Origin: Sipunculus nudus
Lineage: Eukaryota > Annelida > Sipuncula > Golfingiida > Sipunculidae
Length of the DNA stretch: 64,000 nucleotides
Assembly (NCBI GenBank): GCA_026874595.1
Contig: CM049315.1
Location: 36,412,164-36,476,163 of the forward strand
Direction of reading: 5' to 3'
Numbering within the stretch: the first letter of the stretch is position 1; each line of letters begins with the position of its first letter. The notes below the pieces were generated by a model. That model was not told where the DNA came from. It did no database searches and saw only the letters and a list, made by a program, of their open reading frames with translations. Shown one piece after another: positions 1 to 62,775 of the stretch. The translations under genes and the position numbers were made by a program.

Positions 1-960
1 TGTACAAAGGGAATGTCTGAGGCTTTCCTTTGTTTTTTTTGGATTTCTATGATTTGAACAATTTGTACTTTAAATTTCTGATGAATATGCTGCCATTTAC
101 CGAGTGTTCTAACGCAAGTATGACTTGATTTATTTGTGAAGAATAAACGCAAAAAAAATAATTAAATATATTTATAAAAAAATGTGAAAAGTTGCATTTA
201 ATTTTGCTGCCATTTGTATTTAGACATTGTCTCAAAAGCAGAGAACAAAATCTTCCAAAGAATTTTACCTTTTACTGTGAGAATAATGATAACTTGCTTT
301 ATTCACTTCCTCTGATTTCCATATGTCTGAACAGACAGAGGAAATAAGGCCTCCAAGCCATTTGCAAATAGTAAAATGCCATCTACATTTTTAAAAGTAT
401 GCCTTATTATACTTTAAAATGTTATATATAGCCCTGAGTGAGAACATTTTTATTGCAAGGATGTATGCACAGCCTAAGTATGCACAATATCTGTCTCCCT
501 TTATACAACTTGTACAGAACAATTTGTTGATTCAAAGCTTTACTTGCTTAACTTTAAAGATTTTCATATGTAAAATAAATAAACCATTACAAAAATTGCA
601 CTGTTTTCTTGTCTCCAAATATACTGGTGTCATACCTATAAGCATTGGTTCATTAATTTATATACCTGATACACAGGGACTGACAGACAGACAGACGGAC
701 AGATGAAATAAACAGTATTTACCAATATTTATCACTGAACATCAGCATCCTGTGTTTCAATCGGACAGCTTGGTTGAGGGACGAGTCATCAGTGAATCTG
801 ATAGTCAATGAAAAGCTTTAATTAGAATCGTTCCCTCATATCTGTCCCTCCTGCATTCTTCAAAGCTAACAAATGTCAGGTTTACAAGTGTCCCTTTGTG
901 CTTATACCAGTCTATGTATTTAAACAGTGACCTTCATCTGTGTGTCAACTGCATTCTTAA
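1..960. other. Upstream non-coding DNA
   Basis: AT-rich sequence with no gene or repeat family that I recognise. A short (GACA)n tract lies near 680-700. The open frames here are short and unlike known proteins. Confidence 0.5.
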
Positions 961-1745
961 AGGCTTTGTCTGTTTTCTTGAAGACTTCCATTCATTGCAG
1001 TAGCTGTCTGGATCGTGGAAGGCTTGCCTTCATGACTGTGACCATATGTTTCCTTGAAGGCTTGTCTTACTGACTATGTCCGTCTGCTTCCTTTGACGCC
1101 TTATCTCCATGACTGTGACCATATGTTTCTTGAAGGCTTGCCTTCATGAATTTGCCATGCTGGAAAGATTACCTTCATCGCTGTGCCGGTTCGACATAAA
1201 GGCTTGCCTTCATGACTCTGTCCGCCTGTACTTGATGTCGAAGGCTTGCCTTCATGACTCTGCCCGTCTGTACTTGAAGGGTTGCCTTCATAAACTGTGC
1301 CGGTCTGTACGTAAAGGCTTTCCGTCATGACTCTGTCCGCCTGTACTTGATGTTGAAGGGTTGCCTTCATGACTCTGCCCGTCTGTACTTGAAGGGTTGC
1401 CTTCATAAACTGTGCCGGTCTGTACGTAAAGGCTTTCCGTCATGACTCTGTCCGCCTGTACTTGATGTTGAAGGGTTGCCTTCATGACTCTGCCCGTCTG
1501 TACTTGAAGGGTTGCCGTCATAAACTGTGCCGGTCTGTATACGTAAAGGCTTTCCGTCATGACTCTGTCCGCCTGTACTTGAAGTTGAAGGCTTGCCTAC
1601 ATGACTGCCCGTCTGTACTTGAAGGATTGCCGTCATAAACTGTGCCGGTCTGTAGTTAAAGGCTTGACTCTGCTAGTCTGCCATGACTCTGCCCGTCTGT
1701 ACTTGACAGTTTGCCTTCATGAATGTGACCGCTATATTCCTGTTA
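960..1745. repeat. Tandem repeat, 37-40 bp units with a 115-bp higher-order unit
   Basis: Units share AAGGCTTGCCTTCATGACT followed by CTGTCCGCCTGTACTTGA variants. Outer copies are diverged. Between about 1199 and 1640 a three-unit block of about 115 bp recurs (for example at 1329, 1444 and 1561). The long open frames on both strands are by-products of the periodicity. Confidence 0.85.
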
Positions 1746-3890
1746 GCCGTGAATATACGACTCAATAGGCTGGTCAGCCTGTACTTGAGTCGTTCATGTT
1801 TAGCATCATTGATAGCACCATGTGCAAGCTTTTTCCAACTTCTTTAAAGAAATTTAACCCGCGCTGTCACTTTCAGTTTGAAATATTTGTAAATGATTCC
1901 AATGTTTCGGTGAAGATTGACAGGGTAAGGTAACCAAACAAATGTACTTTTTTTTAAATTACTTAACAAAAGCAATTAAATCAAAATAAAAAATCCTGAC
2001 AATACCGATCATGCCCAAACGTTTGAAGTGAGAACGCAAATGTAACTCAGAGGTCAGGTGTCAAGCACCCACTGACGGGGACATGGCAAGCACGTGCCAG
2101 TGCGTTACACAATGAGTCAGTCGTATAGGAATTGCATAGACAAGCGCTGTACCCAGAATTTCGACATACGACCGGTCACATCTGGGTTTAAGTATGTACG
2201 CATAATGGAAGTTCCCATGAGCGGTTTCGAGAAACTGGCAGAAATAATGCTGTATATGTAGGGATGTGACACGGAAGTACTCCGAGGACAGCGCCCAGGC
2301 AAGCCACTGGTGGTAAGGGAACGTGAATCGGCAAGGTTTAAGGCATAATAATATTTGGGCCTAGCCCAAATCCACAGACCATATATAGTAGATTGTAGGA
2401 TGCCGTATTTTTTTTTACAAGTACTCGCGTTGAAAGTATGAGTACTTTAGAGGTTCCTATACAAATTGTTGTCCCAGAAATACACAGCAAATAAAATATT
2501 TGCGCGACCCCAACAAAAACGCGATTTGGATAGAACCCTTCAAATAATAAATCATGAGTAAATGAACGGTGACCAACCGGGCCGCCGCTTACCAGATTAA
2601 ATATTATCCGATTTCATTCAAATGCGGGTCAGTGGTTTTGATTGGTTCTGGAGTGTCTGTCTTAAAACTTATGCTCGCAAGCTCCAAAACAATAAACAAA
2701 CATTTTTTGGTTCCCAATTCCCAACAAAAATTATGACATACGGAGACAGCTTCAGGGGTTAATGAAAACTAAAAAAAAGCCAGTGTTTTGACATGTGGAG
2801 ACATCTTCAGGGGAGAATGAAAACTAAAACACAGCCACTATGACATATGGCCACATCTTCAGAAGACAATGAAAACTAAAACAAATTTTGGACAGGCTGT
2901 CCCTCTGTCTGTCCGTCCTGTGAGCTTCTGTTGATATTTTCATGATTCATATTTCTCCATTTTGCAAATCCTACATTTTGAAGATGCCAAAATATTTGTG
3001 AATGATGCGCTGAATTTTAAACCAATTGCCATACACAGATCATCATCTTGTGTGGAAATCGTTGCCTGAACATTGAATCTAAAACTGCAAGTCCAGGTAT
3101 GCAGCCAAACTGATGCATCATAGAGATTTTTGCTAGCAACTCCATTCACATTAATAGCAACTGTGTTTCACATTTTGTAAAATTTATTAAAGCTTGCAGG
3201 ATTCTCATTAAATAAATATTACTCAGGCCATGTATAAATCCATCAATCGTGACAATAGTTGCTACTCTGAAAGGCATGATTAATACTCGAAATAAGTATG
3301 ATCACAGGCGCTTGAATTGTTATTAGATTAGATTTCGGTTTAATTTGTTACTTTTCAGGGTCATCTCCTTCTAGTATAAACTACTAGTATTTCTTAGGTG
3401 GTTAGGTCCGTCAGCCATGGCATAACAAGCGAGGACGCGACTTCTGATTGGTTGATATGTCTACTACTGGAGTCTTCATATGGTAATACGTAACAATGGT
3501 TCAGCCAGTCAAGCATGTACTTAAATTTAGCCTGAAACCGATGTGCCATGGCTGTCGGGCATAACAACGGGGGCTTTTTGCCTGCCCATCTCAAATATTA
3601 AGTAAATAATATAAAGATGGGCCATATAGTGCGAAAAACGTTAGGAAAATGTCAGATAATTAATAATTATTCAAGTAAATGACCCAGAAAAGAACACATT
3701 TAACCGAAATCTACGCTTATAGCAATTCAAGTGCCTTTGGTATGATATGTTTGTCCATCTGCATGCTGTTCACCTGTACCTTTACCTTTCAATTACACAA
3801 AATGCAATTCCTCTATTCTGAAAAACGGCGGAAGCAGAATACATAAATTCCTTAAATTTGCTTTTTTTTTTTTAGCTCAGCTGACTTTCA
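1746..3890. other. Non-coding DNA, nothing recognised
   Basis: No convincing gene. A loose inverted pair (GCCATGGCATAACAA near 3416, with a similar stretch near 3545) may be a decayed element, but I could not define its ends. Confidence 0.4.
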
Positions 3891-4960
3891 GTCATGCTGT
3901 GTTTTAGCGATGGGTCTTTGTCCGTCGTCCTTCCGTCCGTCGGACCAGCCCGTTCGTTAGCAGGGCTCAAATCGTAGGTGAAAGGGCCAGGATCATGAAC
4001 CCTATGCAGTCTTAGAGGTTCTAAAAAAATCTCCTAGCAAACCTGAAATAAGGTCACTGCGACCTATATTCTCCGAGTTACGGGTAGTGTTTGTACCCCC
4101 ACGAATTAATTCTAATAGCAAAAATTTTCATCCCAAACCTTCCATCTTTCACATATGGCTCACCTACCAACAGGGGAAAAAACCATAATTATTTTTGAGT
4201 TCAAAAGGTCAAAGGTCAGGGCCACAAGACCGACTTCTTTGAGAAGCTTGTGGATGCATTTTAAGCCAAACTTTTTATCCCTAACCTTTGATCTTTCACA
4301 CATGGCTAAACTACCAAGTGGGAGAAGAATCCTATAGATTTGAGGTCACAAGGTCAAAGGGCAAGTCACAGGATCCACTTTAAAAAGGTTGTGTACACAT
4401 TTCAAGCTAGACTTTTCATTCCAAACCTTCCAGCATTGACATATCGCTTCTCTGCCAATAGGGGAAAAGACCTGTTGATTTTGAGGTCAAAGGTCAAGTT
4501 CACAGCACCCGCTTTTTGCGTGGACTCTTTTTAAGGCAAACTTTTTACCTATACCTTTCATCTGTTATATATGGCTTACCTACCAATAGGGGAAAAACCC
4601 AATTGATGTTGAGTTCCAGAGGTCAAGGTCACAGTACCAAATTGTTCTAAATGCTTGTGAACATATTTCAAGCTTAACTGTTCATCCAAAACCTTCAGTC
4701 TTCACATATGCCCCATCTATGCATCACTTACTTTGGTTCAAACTTCATATTTATGGGTCTTTTTGCTCGAAGAAATAACTTATTGATTTTGTGGTCAGAT
4801 GGTCAGGAGGTAAAAGGGTGCAGGTCAAAGTTATTCACACATTGGTTGCCAAGTGATTACTCCTGATTTAGTGGTTAGTATAGTTTAAGTGGTTAGTAGT
4901 TACCCATCACTCCAGAAAAAAATCCAATTGATATGTGGACAAAACGTCAAGGTCATAGGT
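3891..4960. repeat. Dispersed element with internal repeats carrying AGGTCA half-sites
   Basis: It begins with a head TCATGCTGTGTTTTAGCGAT and GTCTTTGTCCGTCGTCCTTC that recurs at 25825. It continues as about five diverged units of about 150 bp containing CACATATGGCTCACCTACCA-like and AGGTCAAAGGTCA-like parts. Related ‘GTCCGTCC’-headed elements occur near 38690 and 45830. The family is not identified. Confidence 0.6.
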
Positions 4961-6843
4961 CAGGGATGTTCAGAATAAAATAAAAACTTCCTTTGTAAAC
5001 CATCTATATTTTTCTTTTATATATCATTGCACTCCAACTGGTACATCTCACTGTATGGCTGTAATTGTGAGCGACACTTGTGATACATGACTCCCTTTGA
5101 CTCCCAGCGCACTGAATGATAAGAACGTCTTAGTGAAAAACAAAATCATTCTGTTTCCCGAGGTAGACTATAAGAGTATTGTATTAATGTTTAGCTACTG
5201 ATTTATACGATGATGGGAACAATTTGCAGTTTATTTTATGGAATCATATCAATAAACTTAGTTTCCTAGATATCTAAATATTTTTGTTATACAAATCATC
5301 TGATATACCAGCAAGTGTTTGTTCTGATAATTTGTGGGCCTGTATCTGGTTTATAGGATGGCTTGATTTATTTTACAAGACTCTTAGTGATGCTTTCTGC
5401 ATTTCTTTTCTTTCAGGTTTTGCAGTTTACCTACCCTGCTGGCCCCATTGAAAAGCAAGGTGATAATTCAAAAATATTGGACTGACACTTTTTGCATTTG
5501 CATGTCCATAAATCTGATATGAGAGCTCACTAACCTGATCATTCCTTTTGAATTGTTTTGGACATTCATAACTGTAACATTTTTTGGCGCAATTGCCACA
5601 GGTTTGTCTCTCATTGGACGATATGTGATATCAAATGTCAGACTTGTCAGAAATCCATTATGTCTGCCAGGTAGCGACCTTAGAAATCCCTTTGTCAGTG
5701 CAGTTTCTATGATTTTTAATGTTTGGTCCCTTTTAGAGGAAGATTGTTGACGGATTTCAGACCTGTCAGAAATCCAATATGGCCACCAGGTACCCATCTT
5801 TAAATTCCTTTTGAACATATTATCTCAAGAACTGTTAAAATGAATGCAGTGGGACGTATATATTAATGTAATATTGCAAAGGATTGGGTCAAAGACTTCT
5901 TAAAAAAAATATGACCATCATTTATGAAAGTTCTGATGGTTTGTATCTAATAAAAATTCATACAGAAGCACCCGTTTCTCAATAATTCTTGCATGGGTTT
6001 CCTTGATTATTTGCTATATATGTTGATCTTATATTTGGCCTGTGTGGTGTTCCTGTTCTGACTGACAGGTATCAAGCAAGCTATGTTATTAGTTCCTCTT
6101 TTGCCTCAGACCATCAAGTCACTGTGTTTTAACCAGACATATGTGATATATATTTTTGTCATCGTATAAAGTTTAAACAAAACTGGCAAATAAGTTCTTC
6201 AAAAATTTGACTGGAAGTTGTGATTCTCAGCCCATGATGTCGCAGGTCATGCTTGGCAGCTGAGCGTCATGACCCATGGGTCACTTCTTTTTTTTTTCGT
6301 GCATCCGCAAGATTGGAACTCTGGTCATGAAGACTTGGTTTGATAAATAGAAACATGTGGCCCCTGCTTGCACAGAGAGTCATAACAACGCATAAAGCAA
6401 GTGAACTGGAGCAAGTAAGTTCATGTGCCAGGATGGATTTGCAAGGAAACTTTTGTATTCAGCCAAGCTGAACTAATGCCTTGAGAAAATGCACATGGTA
6501 GTGCAAATGGTGATGTACCTTTAACTCGTTCCCTCCAAACTCGTTCGAATCCCTATAAGCGGTTGGTTTTTATCGAGAAATGGACGAAACTGTGCACTAT
6601 ATATCAGTATTGTGGTAGTGTCTTGCGTACGGAGATAGCATGTTTCACTATAGAGGTGTAATATGCACTGTTTCTTCCCATTTCCCCCTGAAAAAGGGAT
6701 TCGAGCGACTGTGTACCCACCAGTGGCGTTTCTCCTTACTTGCCTTACTTGTCGCATTGAAACTGTCTAAGTTAAATATGGGACCTCGCTTTTCATCATC
6801 CATTAAAATATCTTTAATGTACGGATAAAGAGATATTTGACCC
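4961..6843. other. Non-coding DNA with a 2-copy 120-bp repeat
   Basis: Two diverged copies of a 120-bp unit start near 5639 and 5759 (TGTCAGAAATCCAWTATG core). They give a 116-codon minus-strand open frame at 5468-5818 that I do not regard as a gene. Nothing else is recognised. Confidence 0.45.
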
Positions 6844-7343
6844 GTGGCGGATCTAGAAATTCCATAGCAGGGGGCCCTAATATTTGGTTGGTGGATGATG
6901 GGTATTATTAAAACTAAGTTTTATTTGTAAATTTTGTTTTGTAAATGTAAGTTCCCAACCGCAAGTGTGCCTCTGTCCACCCACAGCAGTAGAAATGGGT
7001 ACCAGTAAATACTTGGAAGGTAACCTGCGATGGACTAGCGTCCCATCCAGGAGGAGTTTGCTTCACGCTTCAGAAACCGGGATAATCTCCGGCCTGATGA
7101 GCCACTAGGCTCGGGTGTTGAAGCCTAAAAGACATTACCTTTTAGTCAAACTTTATGGGGTTAGGGGTGGTTGGTATATTAAGGTGTGGCCTGCTTAAAT
7201 ATTTATATTTCTTCAAAAAGAAATATTTAAAGATATCAACTGGAAAGTAAGATGTTGATATCAATGCTGAAAATGCACACTCATGTTTATAACTTGTAAA
7301 TATTTAATCTTTTAAAGGTTATTCCCCCTTCTAGATCCACCAC
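6844..7343. mobile_element. 500-bp MITE with 15-bp terminal inverted repeats
   Basis: The left end GTGGCGGATCTAGAA (6844-6858) is matched by the reverse complement at 7329-7343 with one mismatch. A truncated relative lies at about 40500-40940, sharing TGATGGGTATTAT, AAAACTAA and TTTATAACTTGTAAA. There is no coding capacity. Inside lies a LINE-2-like tail at 7021-7130. Confidence 0.75.
7021..7130 (+). repeat. L2-type LINE or SINE 3' tail
   Basis: GCGATGGACTAGCGTCCCAT followed by a CCAGG...CCGGGATAATCTCCGG hairpin and GCCTGATGAGCC resembles the conserved 3' tail of L2-clade LINEs and of SINEs that borrow it. It sits nested in the MITE. Confidence 0.5.
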
Positions 7344-9536
7344 TGCTGACGATACTGTTTCTGACGTTTTATCGCGAAGTTCCGGTGCATACCAGTGTAT
7401 CGATACTGTCCCTTTGCTAGCGGCCCTAGCTAGGGCAGTACAGGCTTCTCAAATTTCCAATGAACCTTCGTTCATATTATGCGATCATCAAATATAAGAA
7501 ACATTCATCCGACCACTAATAAATTATTTAAACGTCAACGAAGTTTCAGCCACCGTGGTACCAAGAGATTATCTGAAACCATAACACGCGAAAGTGGAAA
7601 CCTCCACACAAACTACCGTGCTCATTACAGCAAAACGTATGGGAAATCATAAACACTTTTTGTTAAACTTACTTATCCTATACCATTCATTGTTTTGCAA
7701 TTGAAGACTAGTTTAGTTTCGTCCGAGCTACGACAGAGGGCGCAATTACGTAACGAAGACTGGCTGCCCTGCCACATATTTTATTAATACATGTGTAATA
7801 AAATTTTCTTTACTGTAATTATTGAGAACCTTGTTTTGCAGACTGCTATCAAATTTAGACTATTCTGAGACCACTTGGACCAGGATCTTCATGTCACACT
7901 GAATATTTATGTATCTCCCCGCAGGGGCTGATCATTTTATTTCTGGGCCCCTATATCAATAAATGGGTCTTTTTTAGGTTCCTCAGGATGCAAAACCGTC
8001 GAATACACTTTTTTGTATTCTTGCTTCTGCCTAGGTTTGCGTTAGATCTCAAATATGTCTGATTTTCAAACACTGACTTTTGTACACACTGTGAGTTATA
8101 TAGGTGACAAATTTGCACCTGATATTTATATATGACCCTGATTAATTTCCGAGGTCGTGCACTCCATAGCCGATTCCCAATTATCGCTCAGTTCCGGGCG
8201 TCGGGGGAGCTCCAAATGATCACTCGGCGATTACAAACATATAGTCATTAATTTCCATTCTTAACTTTTTTAACTCATTAATACAGGTTTGCTTTTCCGC
8301 TAAAGATGCATCCTACAATCATATCAATTTTTCAGTCACACTTCGCTCAGTGTGCATGCAAAAAGAACTGAGTGTTTTCAATAATAACACTGTTTTATCA
8401 GAAACACGATTATGCAGTGAAAAATAAACCCTAGGAAATATGAGGACCTAAATGCCATAAAGAATTAGAAATTATAGACCATTCTTATTGGAAAATTTAG
8501 GACATTTTATAAGAAATATAGGAAGTTGATGGAACACCGCCCGTAAAATACATGTATATCGTTTATTTTGTGTCATATCGATGTTTGTTTCTACGTATCA
8601 GCTTCCAATGTGGAAACCTCTATGTGTTCACCTTTTCGACGGATTGGTACAAAATGAAAAAAATCATTCCGTGCACGTTTTGACTGTCTGGGATAGCCCG
8701 GAAAGGCAGTATTACGACACCTGGACATCAGTACACAGTTCTTTATACCCACTTATGAATGGTCATAATGGTTTAATATCCGAACAAAATGAGCAACTAT
8801 ATGATGAAGTTCACCATTTCGTGATTTCCAGCAGAAATCTAATGTCCTTTCTTATAGTCTTTTTCAATATTAACTGAATCTTGACTATACACTACGTGAC
8901 TAGGTGCTTGTTAATATTATGGCAGATATTGCCATACTTAATATGAATATGATCCTTTTATTCTTGAGCAAAAATGATTTCAGCCTGAATATTGTTGTTA
9001 TATTGGGATCAGATTTTTGATCATGTAAATTTCCATCTAGTTAATGGTTCTTAATTTGGTAAATACTTGTTGTTACAAAATTGCTACTTCTTCTGCATAT
9101 CGGAAAATATATTTACGAGCGCTAGGCCTACGCGCTTTCTGTATGATCAAACTGAAAAAAATGTGTTTGAACTAAATAATTTAAAGTTTAAATTAAACAA
9201 CAGCATGTATTAAAATAGCACAGCCTTCAAAGTAATACTTTTGGGGCAAGACACCGCCAGATTGTTTAACCGACTTCAACTTCTCTTTAGTTAAAATTTT
9301 CTTGGATTTATGTCAGCACTGCCTCAGAATGTCATTGAATCAATCTAATATTTCTTATAGACAATAAAACGACACACGCACAGAAAAAAAAAGATAATTT
9401 TGCATTCGCAATCTGGACATGAAAGAACTCGGGCATTTAATAATTCTACACTTTTCTTATTAGTTGAAATTCATTGGTTGTACAGCTGTGGTGTCAGTAT
9501 CCATGTACAATCGTAACGAGTGTCACTGTGGTCTGG

Positions 9537-9540
<4 letters not shown>
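7344..9540. other. Upstream non-coding DNA
   Basis: No gene recognised. A 98-codon frame at 8581-8877 (plus) has ordinary-looking composition (MFVSTYQLPMWKPLCVHLF start) but no recognisable motif and no splice partners that I can find. It is listed as a curiosity only. Confidence 0.4.

Positions 9541-9588
<48 letters not shown>
9541..9588. repeat. (TA)n microsatellite upstream of exon 1
   Basis: About 24 TA dinucleotides, ending roughly 220 bases before the receptor start codon. Confidence 0.95.
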
Positions 9589-9592
<4 letters not shown>

Positions 9593-9728
9593 TGTATATT
9601 TTGGCACACAAAACGCTTATATGTAGAAAACGTGACTTAGGCTGCATAAAAGACGGAATTTCCCATGAAAAGGATACGGCTATACCAGCGTTCCCTGTAT
9701 AAGGAAGGGGCTGTCAGCCGTGACGGTT

Positions 9729-9734
9729 TATAAA
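9729..9734 (+). promoter_or_regulatory. Possible TATA box
   Basis: TATAAA lies 77-82 bases before the first ATG of the receptor gene, so a start site near 9760 and a short 5' UTR would fit. A second weaker TATAAG-like site lies near 9697. This rests on the motif and its position only. An upstream non-coding exon is not excluded. Confidence 0.3.
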
Positions 9735-9810
9735 CGCTGCCTGGAGGACCCCAAGCCGTTGACTCCATCAGTTATAGAGGCGAGGTTTAAAAGTGTAACA
9801 GCCGGACACC

Positions 9811-60685
<50,875 letters not shown>

Positions 60686-61030
60686 AAAAGGTCAAGGAGA
60701 GCTCAGACTGCATGAATTGCGGGCTTACTTATGGTGTAGTTTATGTTCATTTTATTGCTTGGAGGGCTATTTTTAGCAGGGCTATTTTTAGCAGTAAAAT
60801 AAATATCCAAGTATCGCTGCCTAATATGCACGGTGCCTTTAAATGCCTTATATATTTAATGATCCTATATTCGGTGTTTCCGTGCCTCAGTAGTATGATA
60901 ATAATGAATTTGATGTTAGAAGTTTATTTCAAAGGTCTGCATTGTATCTAATACTTTCACTTTGCAAGATATTTTATGTATTTTACGCATTTTGTAGACT
61001 TAGATACACCGTAGGAATAAAGATATTAAT
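60686..61030 (+). other. 3' untranslated region
   Basis: AT-rich sequence after the stop codon. Candidate poly(A) signals AATAAA are at 60798-60803 and 61016-61021. The second is followed by GT-rich sequence and is the better candidate. The true end is not established. Confidence 0.5.
61016..61021 (+). terminator. Polyadenylation signal candidate AATAAA
   Basis: Canonical hexamer about 330 bases after the receptor stop codon, followed within 40 bases by GT-rich sequence (ATGTGTG, TATGTG). An earlier hexamer lies at 60798. Confidence 0.45.
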
Positions 61031-61079
61031 TAATGTGTGAAAGTTGGATATGTGAAGAAATGCTAACACCATGGTTCAT

Positions 61080-61600
61080 ATATATATATATATATATATG
61101 TGTGTGTATATGTACACATATATGTATAGTCATGTATAAATGAGAGGTGACGCCTTAGTTTCGACTTACTTTTAAATGGTTACTCGAGCTTGCAGGGCTT
61201 CCAGGCTCCTTCATCAGGTGACAGACAAGTAGAGTAAATTTATATATGGATGTATATATATTCCGGTAAAGCTATTGTTCTATTACCCATAATTTAGTAT
61301 GTTGTGTACAGTGCAAAGGTGCAAAGGTCAATATACTGTTTATGCCCTCTGGCCCTTAGTGTTACAGTTAACCATAATAATTGGAGCGCATATGGCGCAT
61401 GAATTATAGAACATTACAGTTTATATAGGCGGCAACTATGGATATGACCAATGTTTGTAAGCTTGAGAGATGTCTCATTATAAAGTGATTCATATATGGC
61501 GGAATGCGCCAAGAATGTGCCATATATATATATATGTATATATATTTTATATATATACCATGTTTCATATATATAAATATATAATATATATTGCCTGTTG
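61080..61600. repeat. TA-rich microsatellites downstream of the gene
   Basis: (TA)n near 61080-61098 with TGTGTG, and further TATATA tracts at 61525-61590. Between them, TCCAGGCTCCTTCATCAGGT near 61200 resembles conserved tails of unknown dispersed elements, without a firm family. Confidence 0.6.
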
Positions 61601-62594
61601 CTATTTATACATGCCTGGTAAAGCTTTAGTATTTACTTAGTATATATGATACTAAAATGCGTAAAATAAAAACTGGTTGAGTCTGGTTCTAGTACAAATA
61701 AACTTAAATTCAGAGTCCTTATCACCATATCATTGAGCCGTATATTATTTATATAATTGCCGCGGGTTGGCAGTACCTGTTCTAAGCATTGCGAAACAGC
61801 GAGCGTAAGTTTGATGGCTCTAGCTGCCAGCGGGAGGAATAAAGTCTTAACCACTGCATCGACATCGACAACGGAATACTTGTATTATATTTTATGGAAT
61901 ACATGGGGTAAATCTATGAACGAATTATTAGATAGGGTATCTTATTTTGTACTTATAATGTATAACCTATCTGCTGGTCAGGTTTTGTGTTTAATAAACT
62001 TTTGTATATGTGTATGTGATGTCCAACTTTTTTTTCTTCAAACGTTGTACCTTTATATACAGCATTTATACTCTTATCACCTAAACACAGACTTTTTTGT
62101 ACATTGTATTATCATTATCAATCTCATATCAAACCCGAAAAATTTTCATATATGTGAGTAAATCCGTTCGTTGATATATTTAAAATACATTATCGTAACC
62201 GTTTCTGAGCCAAAGGCAGCTGGTCATAATATCAGGGTAGCTGTGTTATACACGCCTTATGTATCACGGGGACATACCATACAATACACACGGGATCAAA
62301 CGATCACTCTTGGCAATATTTTAAATTCCAGTGGGTAACAATAGGAACAAAGAGAGAACAAACTGAGAATACCATTTATCACCTAAGCAAAAACGCTATA
62401 TTCCAATAACATGACCAAATGCTGGTACATTATTAGCTGAGAGATGCTGCCGTTTACTACATAACCGTTAATACACTTAGATTTCTGCAAACACGTAATG
62501 CCTCGTATCAACGAAATTTGAGGTAAGATATATCAGCCTAATTAAAACCCCTAAATTTTTAATTTTCCGAAGAAAATTAATTAAAATATATATA

Positions 62595-62775
62595 CAGTGG
62601 AACCTGTCTTATAAGACCACCTGTCTAATAAGACCACCTGTCTATTAATACCACCCTTGAGTGAACCGAAAGCATTCACATAACTTTTAGCTGACCTGTC
62701 TAATAAGACCACCTTTGAATAAAGACCTCTTCTTGTTAGTTCCGAGGATGGTCTTGTTTCACAGGTGTCACTTTA
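62595..62775. mobile_element. 180-bp Tigger/pogo-like MITE
   Basis: TA then CAGTGGAACCTGTCTTATAA and repeated TAAGACCACCTGTC at the left. The inverted right end (GGTCTTGTTTCACAGGTGTC then ACTTTATA) matches it imperfectly. TA flanks both ends. There is no coding capacity. Confidence 0.6.

Noticed and set aside
5468-5818. 116-codon minus-strand frame
   Set aside because: It overlaps a two-copy 120-bp repeat and shows no family motif.
61757-62161. 134-codon plus-strand frame downstream of the gene
   Set aside because: Composition is AT-driven (Ile/Tyr/Phe-rich end) and no motif or splice partner is visible.
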